From Calliopum simillimum (lineage: Eukaryota; Arthropoda; Insecta; Diptera; Lauxaniidae), in assembly GCA_951812925.1 (NCBI GenBank), contig OX638369.1:15281329-15345328 (forward strand): DNA of 64,000 nucleotides, in the 5' to 3' direction. This document shows positions 9,903-21,422 of the stretch, one piece after another; the first letter of the stretch is position 1, and the number at the start of each line of letters is the position of its first letter. The notes beneath the pieces were generated by a model that was given only the letters and a program-made list of their open reading frames with translations, was not told the origin of the DNA and did not search any database. Position numbers and translations under genes: made by a program.

Positions 9903-10712
9903 GGGGTGAGTGGGGAGAGGTGGCTCATCACACCTGTCCCCACGTGTTTTAAATAAAAAGTGCTTGCACCCAAAATGTTTTTTTGGGGAAATATGCGGAA
10001 TGCCTCTAGGATCAAACATATATAGCTCTTTTTTCAAAGTGAACGGCACTTTTTCAAACCAGGGCCGAAAAACCCATTTTTTAGCACTGTGCTCTATACT
10101 AAAACCAAAAAAAAAAGTTGACTAAAACGGATACAAAAAAAGAGTATGCAGAAAGTAACCTGCTTGTCCGTAGATTAAAAAACAGTAAACTGAAAAACCC
10201 TACAAAATACCGTTTACGAGATATTGCGTTTTTACTTAATTTTTTGTGTTTCTATTAAAAAATTTAATTTTTGCGGACAAAAAAAAAATGATCAATATAT
10301 AGAAACAAAAATAGTCAATTCTAATGTATTTTTTGATTCTAAATCCAAATCTGGTCTTAAAATTGCTCTATCACTGATTTTTGAGATATCCTAACCTGAA
10401 ATTTTGGCATGTACGGTTTTTTCACCATTTTTGAAATTATATAACAGGAGCAGGTAATTGTTTATCATAAAACTTGATAAAGTTTTTAAAAGTACTATTC
10501 TTTTGCTTCAAAACTCATTTTATTTTATATTGATATCTTTATTTTTCTCCGAAATATCCTAACCTAAAAAAAGATCAAAAAATGCACGAAAGACGCCATT
10601 GGCAACATTGGTTGATTTATATAAAAAGTTATTAAAATGATTATGGTAAATTACAAGTGATAATAATTACTTTTACAGAAACATTCTTAAACATCATAAT
10701 CATTTTCAACAT

Positions 10713-11324
10713 TTTTAATTGTAGCTAGCGTAGCATGTCTCAAAACCAGAGTGTGTTACCAACTAACAATTTGGCAATTTTTCACAACAGACGGCGCTAG
10801 TGAGCCTTATGATTTATTCATAATGGCGATCCTGTTCAGAGAGTTTATTCGTGACCTATAGCGCAATCGCTTAAGCACCGCGTTTCTTTCATTAGAAACC
10901 GGAGTCACGGGTTCGAGTACGGTTTCTGGCAAGATTTAACTAAAACTGATCTGATGAGGCTATATACATGTTTATATATGAAAAATATATAAATATGTAT
11001 GTGGAAGTAGCCGAAACATATGTAATCAATTTCCACGTTAACACTTGCTTGCGTCTGTTGTTGAAAAATTGCAAAAATTACTGTTTAATTAGTTCAATAT
11101 AAAAATTATCATGCTTAGAAAAAGCGCGTTGGTACTTTCATTAGTACTATACAAGCAAAAAAACAGTCAATAAACTAACTTCATAATTTATCTAGGGGAA
11201 CCTGCCTATCTAAAATCTTAAAATTCTCGTAATTTCGAGAGCCTGCATTGTATGTGGAAAATAAATCCGCACTTGAAGGTTTTAATTGTAGCTAGCGTAG
11301 CATGTCTCAAAACCAGAGTGTGTT
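10713..11324 (+). repeat. 45-bp direct repeat pair enclosing a foldback insert with a tRNA-like core
   Basis: The 45 bases at 10713-10757 (containing GTAGCTAGCGTAGCATG) recur without a mismatch at 11280-11324. Between them, 10765-10795 and 11051-11083 are inverted copies of each other (CAATTTTTCACAACAGACG type). A tRNA-like A/B-box segment lies in the loop. This could be an insertion with a very long target duplication or a local tandem duplication. Confidence 0.6.
10855..10930 (+). other. tRNA-like segment (degenerate), not a functional tRNA
   Basis: An A-box-like TATAGCGCAATCGC is followed about 45 bases later by the B-box-like GGGTTCGAGTAC. A GTTTC/GAAAC stem sits where an anticodon arm would be. 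The T stem does not pair properly and the loop is too long, so I read this as a tRNA-derived relic or an internal Pol III-type promoter. Confidence 0.4.
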
Positions 11325-11519
11325 TCTTGCTATCATAAGTACGTGCAAATTCTATCATTTTCACAAATGATTCTGCTACATTGAAATATCTCAAGTCACC
11401 TTAAAATTATTTCCAATTAGCTGATAGCTTGTGTAAGGATACATGAACCACATTTTAATTTCAATCCGCATACATTCTCAGCATCAGACTTTATTGGAAG
11501 TGAATTTACCAACAGAAAC

Positions 11520-11975
11520 ATGGACACAGAGGAGGTCGTTGATAAAGATCTTGAAGAAACCTCGATCATAGAAAATGAAATCACTCTTCAGAACACTACC
11601 GCTGAAAACAACGACTCAGTTCAGTCTGAAACATCGCCTCATATAGACCTTGAAGCTTTTCCGTTGATATACAGAATGCGTAGGTTTCTGCCAGAAAGAT
11701 CACCAGAAGAATTGCGAGGATTCCTGAAGGCTAAACCACGGAAGTCTTCGAAACAGGGAAGAAAACGAGGAAGGAGTGCCATTGCTATAGACTCATCTCA
11801 AAGAAAATTGATCAAGGAAAATCATGATAAGAAAAACTTGTCAAAAACTTCCAGAAAAGAAAAAAAAAACAAACGAAAACTTCGAATAAATAAAAGATTC
11901 GTCATGTTAGATTTCATGCTTCATAAATGTAATATATGTATTGTTTTACAAGAAATAGCTTGCACAAAGAAATAA
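11520..11975 (+). CDS. Lysine-rich ORF inside the TA-flanked element, unassigned
   Basis: A 151-codon frame with its own ATG. The first ~60 residues are acidic and polar (MDTEEVVDKDLEETS...). Residues ~75-135 are strongly basic (PRKSSKQGRKRGR, KTSRKEKKNKRKLR). It resembles the acidic/basic C-terminal tail found after the DDE domain of pogo-like transposases, but no catalytic motif is present, so this is a guess from context. It ends 262 bases before the right terminus of the element. It may be a remnant exon or not expressed at all. Confidence 0.35.
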   Translation: MDTEEVVDKDLEETSIIENEITLQNTTAENNDSVQSETSPHIDLEAFPLIYRMRRFLPERSPEELRGFLKAKPRKSSKQGRKRGRSAIAIDSSQRKLIKENHDKKNLSKTSRKEKKNKRKLRINKRFVMLDFMLHKCNICIVLQEIACTKK

Positions 11976-12239
11976 ATAATCATCTTTTAATATTTTCGTA
12001 CAATCATTTATACTGCCTTGGACGGTGGTTCAAGTATCCCCACGGGTGGACTATTTGACATGAAAATTTAAACTGCGTATAATTTTATGTAAAATTAACA
12101 TTTTATTCTTTAATAATACTGCTATATTTAGAGAGATATTTATTCATTGATATTACTCATAAGAATATCTTCTATCTCGAATTAGTGAAAAATATAACCG
12201 TTAACAAAAAAGTGAGCCACCTATCCCCTCTCTCCCCTA

Positions 12240-14011
12240 TGCAAATCGAAAAAGTTCTTGGTAATTCAAGTAAGCTGAGTTTAGTGATTTCAACAAGTAA
12301 GCTCTGATTTTCGAGATATTCAAGTGGTTTTATCTTTAAAATGGTGAAAAAGTTATAGCCATTTCAAATGCTTAGTTTCGTATTTAATGACGTACCACTC
12401 GTCGTATGTCGTATTTAGTTCTTTAGAAAACTTAGAAATTTTGGTTTTCAAAGTTCAACTGAAAGATTTTTAAATGATAATTTTTCATTATCTGGCTGGC
12501 AAACTTTACATTGTTAGTATGTGCACAGCTGGCACTTATATTTTCACTTATAACTATGCGGTCAGACGCTTTGCAAAAATTTCATTTTATAATTACACAA
12601 TTTTTAACAACACCAAATTTATATTAAACTCTAGAAATATTTCCTTTACCGACTAAAAGAAGTTTTTTCCTAAAAAGTGCATGTGCATGTTTTTATATCA
12701 AAAGTGTCATTTTAATTTTAATTATCATTTTATTTTCTACTTCCTAACCCAGGCTACATTTATCTCACATTATTATGCAGCGAGCAAGTTTTTGCTTAAG
12801 CCTCAAATTTAATGCATACGAGTGTGAATTTATTTACGTTTTCAGAAGGGCCTCACACGCAATCTACAGTGCATACATACACCCTAATAAGCACCGTTTG
12901 CAAGTGTTGCTGCAAATTTATGACGTGACTTTGGTATTAAGGAATACAACTGTACACATTGAGTTAAAATGGATAGCAACAAATTGTGCATTGTGACATC
13001 GGTCACAGTGCCTACCAAATCTACAAGCAAAAATTATTCAAGGTATTCAAATATATTATGCTATTGCAACGTGATCCGTGACGCGACAGACAAAACAAAA
13101 TGCTAAAAATTTAAATATAGAACTGGAACCAGTAGAACACGTCAGCGGCTGGACACTAACAGGTAACTTCGCTGTTAAACATGCAAAATAAGTTTGTTTT
13201 TTTTTTTATTTTACTTCTCTATGTATAATAATAATGATGATGATCATGATAATGATTAAAACAAAGTGGAGTCATTGGGGAGTCTTTGGGGAAAATGTGA
13301 TAAATTTTTGGTTGGCTCCGAACAACAAATTTCCTTCTAGCATAGTGCAAAAGCCAATATTACTTAATCTATATATTAATTCGCAAGACAAAAACTTGTC
13401 CATTTTTTTTTACTTTGTTAGAAATGGAATAAGACTTAAAACTATACACCATTAGAAATGTATTTGTGTGTAGATGTGCACAAAGTTAAAATTATGTTAA
13501 TGTTTTGACTTAAAGCTAGGTACAACTAAATAGAAATTATTCAATAATAACAACAAAATACATGGTCACACAGAGCTGAAAAAAGGATAAAGCACAAAGG
13601 AGAAAGACAAAAGGCGTAGCACTTTTTGTTTAATTTATATTTCGCTTGAATTATAGTTACCAGGGATGATTTAAATGAGATTTTCTATTTCGTACCAAAT
13701 AGCAAAAAAAAGTACTAAAAAGTTCCAAAAAGTACCAAAATTATTTAACTCTACATATTTTAATTTATTAGAGCGTTATTTAGTAACTGAAAATTTATTG
13801 TTTTTTAAATAAAAAGTTTAAAAAACAAATAAATTTATGTTTTAATTTTAAAAATTTTCCGACCCTCTTAAATAAAGCCTTAATATGTTAAAATAATTAA
13901 AACTAAAACACAACCATAAAATAAAAAAACTTAAAAAAATTATTTAATACATTTGTGGTAGAATTTTGACCAATGGACGATTCTTCTATAATATAACTAC
14001 ACCGGGAAAAC
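12240..14011. other. Intergenic, nothing recognised
   Basis: AT-rich sequence with small random frames (60-73 codons) at 12474, 12775 and 13234 that show no domain. A short ATGATG-type run lies at 13233-13257. No inverted repeats were recognised. Confidence 0.5.
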
Positions 14012-15009
14012 ACTCATGTGAAGTTGGCTCCGTGATTTTCGAAAACCAAAAATATTTTTAGAGTTCTGGGTCCGTTGGGAATAGTTTTGGAGTTCATTCA
14101 CAAAATTCGAAATAGTTCTGCGAAATTGGACCAAAAATCGGAGGTGGACCGTTATTGCTCAGCGCCATGTTTTTCACGTAGAGGAGTTCTGATAACATTT
14201 TTGAGCTCACAGGAAAGAATTTTGGAGTTCTTTATCCTTTTTTTTTAAAATTTTTTTTTTTTTTTTTTGGTGAAAAAATTTTTTTTCAATAAATTTATAA
14301 AAAAAAAGTTTGCAAAAAAAAAAATTTTATTGCAGATCTGGATAGTGCTCGAAGAGTTCTAAAGAAAATATTAAGTAAAATTTTTGAAAATATTTGTACT
14401 TTTCATATTAATCGAAAAGTTAGAAAAAGTTTTCGGTCTTTAACTAAGTATCCGAAAAAGATTATTCATAGAGGAGTTATGATTGGAGTTCCGGATAGGG
14501 CTCAAAGAGTTCTAAAGAAAATCCTACCAAAATTTTTCCGAAATATTTGTACTTTTAATTTTAATCGAAAAATTAGTAAAAATTTTCGGTCTTTAACTAA
14601 GTATCCGAAAAAGACTATTCGTAGAGGAGTTCTAATTGGAGTTCTGGATAGGGCTCAAAAAGTTCTAAAGAAAATCCTAGTAACATTTTTCCGAAATATT
14701 TGTACTTTTCATTCTTTAACTAAGTATCCGATAAAGCCTATTCGCCTATTCACCAAAAAAAATAAAAAATTCCAAAAAAAAAAGTATAAAGAACTCCAAA
14801 ATTATTTCCTGTGAGCTCAAAAATATTATCAGAATAACTCTACGTGAAAAACATGACGCTAAGCAAAAACGGTCCATCTCCGATTTTCGGTCCAATTTAG
14901 CAGAACAATTTCGAATTTTGTGAAAGAACTCCAGAACTATTCCCAACGGACCCAGAACTCTAAAAAAATTTTCGGTTTTCGAAAATCACGGAGCCAACTT
15001 CACATGAGT
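14012..15009. mobile_element. TIR element with ~240-bp arms and internal tandem repeats
   Basis: The left end ACTCATGTGAAGTTGGCTCC (from 14012) is mirrored at 14991-15009. The arms stay paired for about 240 bp, through the 'cacgtagaggagttctgat' block, to a T-rich/A-rich inner edge (left 14240-14300, right 14755-14785). The middle holds tandem repeats. A related single arm occurs at 17985-18340. No transposase is visible. Confidence 0.75.
14338..14740 (+). repeat. Tandem repeat, ~153-bp unit, about 2.6 copies
   Basis: The phrase TCTTTAACTAAGTATCCG occurs at 14437, 14590 and 14713, giving spacings of 153 and 123 bases; the third unit has an internal deletion. The 111-codon frame at 14479-14814 is produced by this repeat. 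Confidence 0.75.
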
Positions 15010-16620
15010 CGAGAAAACTGTGTGATTTCCTATATGGCTGATTCCACTCACGAGGGAATATTTTGCGGCTCATTTATTCTTGTATATTTTTTGAACATCT
15101 AAATTGTTTCTGCACGGAGAGAACTTTGAGCTGAAAACAATCCCAAACCACATAATTTTGGCAGCAATTCTCAGCTTAGCAATTTCTACCAAAAAAATGA
15201 AAATCTTAAATTGTGTCGATTTAGCCATGGATATGTGCATATTTAATATTTACCACAATTAGCCCTATACACTGATATGACGTAGTTTGCTATTTTTGTT
15301 GACATGCCGTGTTAACACGGTTTAGAAAAATTTGCAATAAAAAAGAAGCAAGAATTTAGCATGGTAAGAGTTGATTTGACTAATAAAAAAGGTTCTACTT
15401 TTTAGTTTTGCTAATTCATTTGCGTTAATTTTTATTACATTTTAAATAGTTCAAGTGTATGTTGTCAGCGCAGCGTAACAATTCAAATAGCCACTGTAAA
15501 CTTTTTTAATGTTAAGAGTTAATTAAAAAATAAATTCAATTGTTCAAAAAATGTGTGTGTCTTCAAAAGCTTAATACTTTTGCTTTAAAATAAATAGAGA
15601 AAAAATTACGAGACTGCCGCGCCAAACTTGGAGAAAACACGAATGGACTTAGTGTTGCCATAAAATGTTTATAGCAAGCAAAATACAAATGGTATATGAA
15701 ACATGTTAATGGAGTAACAAAATACAAAAAAAGAAGTATGTCAATGTGCTTTGCGCGCGCGTCCATAAAATGATGTAGAGAGTAATTGCAAGGTTTGGGC
15801 AAGCAACCAGCAGCGGCATTACTTATTACCAAATTTACAGAATTACTTTGATCATCTGTGATGACTGTGACATGACAGTGAATGGAGGCGTTTTAAGCGA
15901 CGGGTGCCTACACTAGAATTTAATTAATTTATATTAAGCTGAAGCATTTTTTTTTTTTTTTTTGCCTTATTTGATTATGAGATATGACCTTTTTTCTTTA
16001 AAGCAACCTTGATATTGTTAATTTACATACAAATATAGGTCAAATTGAATATAAAATGATATTCTGACTCATAACAATATTGAAATGAAAGTGATAGTTA
16101 GTCTATTATCACTTGCCTGGTTAATGCCTAGTTATGCACGAACCGGTTTAATTTGACATATAAGGAGCTTAATGATTTGTTGGAGAAATATCACAGTTAA
16201 CATAAAGATTGTCAGTAACTATGGCAATGCTTTTGTTAAGTTCAAAAGTATTTTCAAAAATAATTCAAAGAAAAAAAAATTTTTTTTTTAACTTTCCCAA
16301 AAACTCCCAAAAATTTCACACGTATTTCTTGAACGATTCTAAGCATTTTATGCCTTGAACACTCTTTTCGTAAGATGCCTTCCTCTTGAATAAACAAATA
16401 GTTTTGCGTGCCGCGGTAGCTATGGGCTTAATAACAATTTTTCGATTTTTATACCCTGCGGTGGTTTTTTATGTGAGGTTTGATGAAAAAGTAAGTGAGC
16501 CAAAATTTGGAGGGGGTGGGGTGGGTCTAACCCTTGCCGGTTTTGAGTCAAAGTTCGAATTTCGGGGGTAAAATTTTGAAAAAAGCTTCTAACTGCAAAC
16601 CAGTTATACTTACAGGCATA
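15010..16620. other. Intergenic, nothing recognised
   Basis: No supported gene or clear repeat. A GC-richer patch with CGCGCGCG-like bases near 15752-15762 stands out slightly from the AT-rich background. Confidence 0.4.
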
Positions 16621-16628
16621 GAATGTAT

Positions 16629-16865
16629 GACCAACCCCCATTATATTTTCTACCCCAACATTTTCACCAAACATACTTATCCCTAAGGGTCGCTCCCATA
16701 TAAGTCTTCATTTTCATGACATTTTTATAAAATCGACCTCCACCACCCCCAGGCTGTCCCTACATTGTTCAAAAGTATGACCTACCCCCATTATTTTTTC
16801 CACCCCATTATTTTCAGGAAACATACTTACCCCCTATCTCCACCCCCTAGGGGTGCTCCCATACA
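16629..16865 (+). repeat. Two direct copies of a C-rich ~80-bp block
   Basis: 16629-16703 and 16783-16865 share the run of phrases 'accccCattat', 'taccccaacattttca', 'aaacatactta' and 'ggggtgctcccata' in the same order. They lie just upstream of the transposase relic and may belong to its 5' region. Confidence 0.6.
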
Positions 16866-16880
16866 AAAATACTTATTACG

Positions 16881-17650
16881 TGGAAAAAGGGTTCAGGTAG
16901 AAAAGCCAGTATAGATCCACAGTTTGTGAAAAAGGTGAAGCGTCTTTTTAAGCAGAATCCTAACACTTCAGAACGAGATATGGCTGCCAGAGCAGGAACC
17001 TCAAAATCTTCTATAAACAGACTAAAGAAGAAACTTAAGCTAAAGACCAACAGAGTTCAAAAAGTACCAGACCGTTCCGATGAAAAGCAGTTAGAGGCTC
17101 TAAAGAGAGCTCGAAAGTTATATGTCGATTACCTGACTAAATTTGACTGCTGCATAATCGACGATGAAACATACGTTAAGGCAGATTTTAAACAGCTACC
17201 AGGACACGAATTTTATACTTGTTCGGAGAAGGGGCAGGTACAGAGCAAATTTAAAGAGAAAAAAATTACAAAATTTCCCAAGCAGTAACTATATGGTTTG
17301 GCAGGCCATATGCACTTGCGGTCTGAGAAGCAGTTTTTTTGTAATACAGGGCACAATTAACTCGAATATTTATATTGATGAATGCCTTCAAAAACGTCTT
17401 TTGCCATTTATTTGTGAGCACGGCGCGCCGCGGCGGTAACTACTGCAATGTTCTGGCCTGATTTAGCACCACCATAGAATGGTATAATAGCAAAAATGTA
17501 AATTTTGTTCCCAAAAATGCGAATCCACCTAACTGCCCAGAGCTTCGACCTATTGAGAGATATAGGGCTCTAATGAAATCAGATCTTCGGAAGAGTAAAA
17601 GTACTGCAAAAGATTTAAAAGATTTCAAAAATTTATTATATTTATGTTCG
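16881..17650 (+). pseudogene. Tc1/mariner-superfamily transposase, frame-broken
   Basis: Relic of a DNA transposase that would cut and rejoin its own element. The N-terminal HTH part reads PNTSERDMAARAGTSKSSINRLKKKL. It is followed by DDETYVKADFKQLPG with the first catalytic Asp near 17158-17165, in frame to a stop at 17286. A shifted frame continues with YMVWQAICTCGLRSSFFV and TINSNIYIDECLQKRLLPF up to a stop at 17437. A third frame from about 17477 gives NPPNCPELRPIERYRALM, the block carrying the final acidic residue, through 17646. At least two frameshifts and one or more stops break it. The second catalytic Asp region (WPDLAPP) is damaged. Upstream sense codons run back to ~16881, but no credible start remains. 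Confidence 0.88.
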
Positions 17651-17984
17651 TAATACTACTCATTAATAAATAAAAAAACAATTTTAAAAAAAAATACGTA
17701 TTTTTTTATTGATGAAAAACAAAGTAACTATCAAATTTTTCTGGGGCAGTTCTTAGTTATATCAATTTACAAACTTTGGTATAAGCTATAAATTTTTGAA
17801 AAACTCCCTTTTCATGAAAATTAATTAAAACCGCCAACATCAACACCCTGTATTTTAACAACAATGCACACCGGATCTACCATATTGCCAAATTTGAGCG
17901 AAATCGGAGACAAAAAAGTTTTCAGCTGGTACGCTTGGCGTGTTTTGCTTCATAAAAAGGATTTTCTACAGAGCTCTTCGAGCG

Positions 17985-18340
17985 CTATCTCGAACTCTAA
18001 GCAGAACAACTTTTTTGGAAAAAAAAATTTAGAGTTTTGAGTCCGTTGGGAATAGTTCTTTCACAAATTTTGAAATAGTTCAGCGAAATTGGACCAAAAA
18101 TCGAAGGTGTGCCGTTTTTTTCTCAGCGCCGCTTTTTTTCACGTAGAAGAGTACTGATCACATTTTTGAGTTCATAAGAAAGAGTTCTGGAGTTCTTTAT
18201 ATTTTTTGAAATTTTTTTTCTTTTTTTTGTAGTTTTGGTGAAAAATCTTGAATAAAATTTTGGTTTTTTTTAAAATTTTGTAAAAGAAAAAAAAATTTAA
18301 CAAAAAAATATGAAAACTCCAGAACTCTTTCTTGTTCTTT
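17985..18340 (+). repeat. Partial copy of the 14012-15009 element arm
   Basis: Shares the ordered phrases 'gtccgttgggaatag', 'gcgaaattggaccaaaaatcg', 'cagcgcc', 'cacgtaga' and 'ctggagttcttta' with 14070-14240. Only one arm plus a T-rich edge is recognisable. Confidence 0.65.
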
Positions 18341-19136
18341 CTAACTTATTTTATATTTGTTTCGCAATAAAATAAAGGCGAACAGAAGAAGCTTTCCAAA
18401 ACAATTTACAACCCTGGTAGTAAATTATTAAATCAAAGTAGAGCCTCTTAAATGTTCAGTTTAAAATTTTCTCATTTAACTACACTGGTCTACACGATTT
18501 TTGACTGGACCAACCAAATAGTGTTCCTAGAGTTATTTGGAGCGCTGAATTCGAATCTGCAATCGGTTTTTCTCTATCAGGTCAGGTTTTGGAGATAATC
18601 GACCTTTTCGATTTTTTAGGTTATAGCTCCATTTTGTCGATTGTATTTTGAGAAACCCAATTTCGATCGAATATGTTTTTACTTTTTTATAGAGAAAAAT
18701 TCTTTAACTTTCAACAAGTGCACCAATATCTAAGATCCGATTCAAATTGGCAACGAAAAGTTCATTTTCATAGTAGGGCAGTTCCACGTATAAGTCTACT
18801 AAAAATGAAAAAATAAACATCTGATTTTTGTAGTAAAAATACTTAAGTATGGTGGCAACATTATGTTACTTTTAAGTTTTTATAATGGCAACATTTTTTT
18901 AATATTTTTTTTTCTGGAAACACTATCATTTACGAGATGGCGTCGTGAGCTCAGCTGATAGTGGTTTTTTGTGGTGGAGTTTTGACTGAATTTTCACGGG
19001 AAGTCTTTTGAATTATTGTTATATTTTGTTATATATTTACTGTTCAAACAATGACATATCGATAAAGAGTTCGTAATTCATGGAAATTTTATTTTTTTAA
19101 GATATATTAGGTTTGTAAGATCACAGTGTATACGTG

Positions 19137-20712
19137 TAGTGTCGGTCACAGAAAGACATCACTTTTCTCTTTAATTACAGTTAAATTACTTCAATATCAT
19201 GAAAATAAGTATTTTTTCCTACTTGACGGTGTTACTCAAATGATGCCGACGGTAAAAATTTATTATCTTTTTTTATGATGCCTAAACTCTTAAAAACATT
19301 TTTGTAGTGTCAGTCACATTGTAGAGTCGGTCACGTAGTAGGTAGAGTCAGTCACGGCCCGTATCATAATTAAATGTAGCTTTTTGTTTGTTTTTTCGCA
19401 TATATGGCGAAAACAGCTGCAGAAAGGAAGCGCGAGCACAGAGAGAAGCTGAAAGCCAAAGGATTATTCGAAGAATTTAAAAAAAAATAAATCTGAGGAC
19501 AGGAAACGCCAACGACCTTTGATAAAACAAACAGCATCGAATGACATGCTTAAAGCCTTTCGTGAAAAAGTCAGAAGAGATGAGAAAGTACAGAAGTAAG
19601 ATAAAAGAAAGAAAACTAATGTTAGAATCCACTGATACACCTGTTAAAGATGAGACTCCTACTAAAGCATTTGCCTCAAAAAGCTCATATGGAAAAGCGG
19701 TCGCAAAAGTCAAACGAAATCTGTCATTCAGTCCTTCGAAGTGTAGAGCAGTTCTGCATACATTAGCAAGACAAATTACTCCTGAAATAATAACGCCTAA
19801 ACACAAAAAACCGAAGAAAAAATCTCTGCTGACACAGTTGTAAAAGTCAAAAATTTTTATGTCCGTGATGATATTAGTCGCCAAAATCCTGGCATTAAAG
19901 ACACAACAATAGTCCGTTTCGAAGATGGAAAAAAAGCTAAATTGCAAAACAGGGTTTTGTTCAGCAATGTTCTCGAAACATATGCTCTGTTTTGTGATGA
20001 ATTGGGTACTATTATAGGCAAAAGTAAATTTACTGAACTTCGACCAAAAAATGTTCTCTTGAGCTGCAAAACACCTGAAAATGTTTGCCTTTGCAAGTAT
20101 CATGAAAATTTTAGTTTCATATTGGTTTCTAACATATTATTAGTGATTTCGTTTAGGTGGTGTTTGTGTTCAAAAAAAGCATTTTAACGAGTTCATCAGT
20201 TACACTTTTGTGTCCTTAAAATAATTTTAGAGTACTTATTTAATGTCCTGTGATTTAAATTCTAAGGTTTCATGTAAAAATTCTGACTTTTACATTACAC
20301 AAAGTGAGTGTAGTGTCGGTCACATTTTAGGCTGTAGTGTCAGTCACAATTTATTTTACTAATAAATATTTTTTTAAATAACTTAAAGCTTTTATTTCAC
20401 CATTTTATAATAGTTTGTTTCAAGCACTTTCGATAAAAATACAAATTAAAGTTATTAACCCAGTACAGAGGAAGATTATTGACGTTTAAAAACACTCTCG
20501 AAAACGACTTCCTTTTGCATGTAGTGTCGGTCACGTTTATATTTTACTATATAAATGATATTTCAAAATATCATTGGTTGCCATTTTTTTCTTTATAGGA
20601 TAATTGTTGAAACTGCTACAAGGCCATGTTTAAATTGAAACTAAAAACATAGTACTTATCGTTATATAAGACAAAACAAAACGCAAATTGTGTCAAATGT
20701 AGAGTCAGTCAC
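19137..20712 (+). repeat. Subterminal motif array TAGWGTCRGTCAC, 4 + 4 copies
   Basis: Left copies: 19137, 19305, 19322 and 19343. Right copies: 20311, 20335, 20522 and 20700. Each is 13 bases. Only positions 4 and 8 vary (T/A and G/A), giving four spellings on the left, each used once. Candidate transposase-binding sites. Confidence 0.85.
19404..20110 (+). pseudogene. Decayed transposon ORF (basic N-terminus, DISRQNPGIKD and CLCKYH motifs)
   Basis: ATG at 19404 begins MAKTAAERKREHREKLKAKG; the frame stops at 19488 after a run of A. Sense continues in a second frame (SEDRKRQRPLIKQ..., to about 19595), then a third (KYRSKIKERK... to 19841), then back to the second (DDISRQNPGIKDTT, KSKFTELRP, CLCKYHENF to about 20110). 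I recognise the type: a multi-copy transposon-encoded protein seen in many arthropod genomes, with a short basic region, a DxSRxxPGxKD block and a Cys/His block. I cannot name its superfamily with certainty. The catalytic C-terminal part is missing, so this copy is non-autonomous. Three frame changes make it a pseudogene. Confidence 0.7.
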
Positions 20713-21422
20713 ATATGGAATTGCCCAGTAGTTTTTACACTTTTTCGTGTTTAAGCCAAATTAAACACGGTTTTTTTGCCAGTAGCTTATACAAATATAT
20801 ATTTTTTTAATTTTAGTTCAATAGTGTATCTAATAACAAATATTTGAAGTTCAATTTTAGCAAAATCGGATCATTTTTTAAAAAGTAATTAAGGTTTTAG
20901 TGAAATAAGACCATTTCGATTTTGAATGAATTTGTTCAACAAAAATTTAAAAATTATTTGTGTTTTCTATGAAAATCGAAATGGTCTTATTTCACTAAAA
21001 CCTTTATAAGTTTTTAAAAAATGATCCGATTTTACTAAAATTGAACTCCAAATATTTGCAATTAAATACACTATTGAATTCAAATATAAAAAATATATAG
21101 TTGTATAAGCTACTGGCAAAAAAACCGTGTTTAATTTGGCTTAAACACGAAAAAGTGTAAAAAACTATTAATATGAACTTTTCGTTGCTATAACTCAGCC
21201 AATTGGAATCGGATCTTAGATATTGGTACACTTGTCAAGAATTGCTTAAGAATTTTTCTCTATAATAGTGTAAAAACATATTCGATCAAAATTGGGTTTC
21301 TCAAAATACGTTCGAAAAAATGGAGCTATAACCTCAAAAATCGAAAAGGTCGCACCCAAATTACTTAAGAAACATCATCTTCTTCTCCAGTCGAAATTTT
21401 TTTAGAAATTTGTCGACCAGTG

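Larger units (their letters stand above)
9903..12237. mobile_element. TA-flanked DNA transposon, probably pogo-like (Tc1/mariner superfamily)
   Basis: The ends are GGGGTGAGTGGGGAGAGG at 9903 and the complementary CCCCTCTCTCCCC at 12237. The inverted match continues inward to GGTGGCTCA/TGAGCCACC. TA lies on both sides (9901-9902, 12238-12239). The length (2335 bp), TA target and an internal basic ORF suit a pogo-type element, but no DDE catalytic core is readable, so the family is an inference. Part of the interior (10200-10570) resembles the long inverted repeat at 46110-47095. Confidence 0.7.
18776..20726. mobile_element. DNA transposon with eight TAGWGTCRGTCAC motifs, AGTA target duplication
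   Basis: It begins GGGCAGTTCCACGT and ends with the complement of GGGCAATTCCATAT. AGTA is duplicated at 18772-18775 and 20727-20730. The uninterrupted opposite arm of the host palindrome confirms the junctions. The element carries motifs at 19137, 19305, 19322, 19343 (left) and 20311, 20335, 20522, 20700 (right), all in the same orientation, flanking a decayed ORF. A 4-bp duplication would fit Sola-type elements, but the superfamily is not established here. Confidence 0.8.
18483..21422. mobile_element. Foldback element, left arm split by a later insertion
   Basis: The ends are CACTGGTC at 18483 and GACCAGTG at 21415-21422. The arms pair as 18601-18771 plus 20731-20925 against 20975-21351, including CGACCTTTTCGAT, CTAAGATCCGATTC and AAATCGAAATGGTCTTATTT blocks. 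The two halves of the left arm become contiguous once the 1951-bp insert at 18776-20726 and one AGTA are removed. No coding sequence is part of the foldback itself. Confidence 0.8.

Noticed and set aside
10855..10930. Functional tRNA gene
   Set aside because: A and B boxes are present, but the T stem and anticodon loop do not fold as a tRNA.
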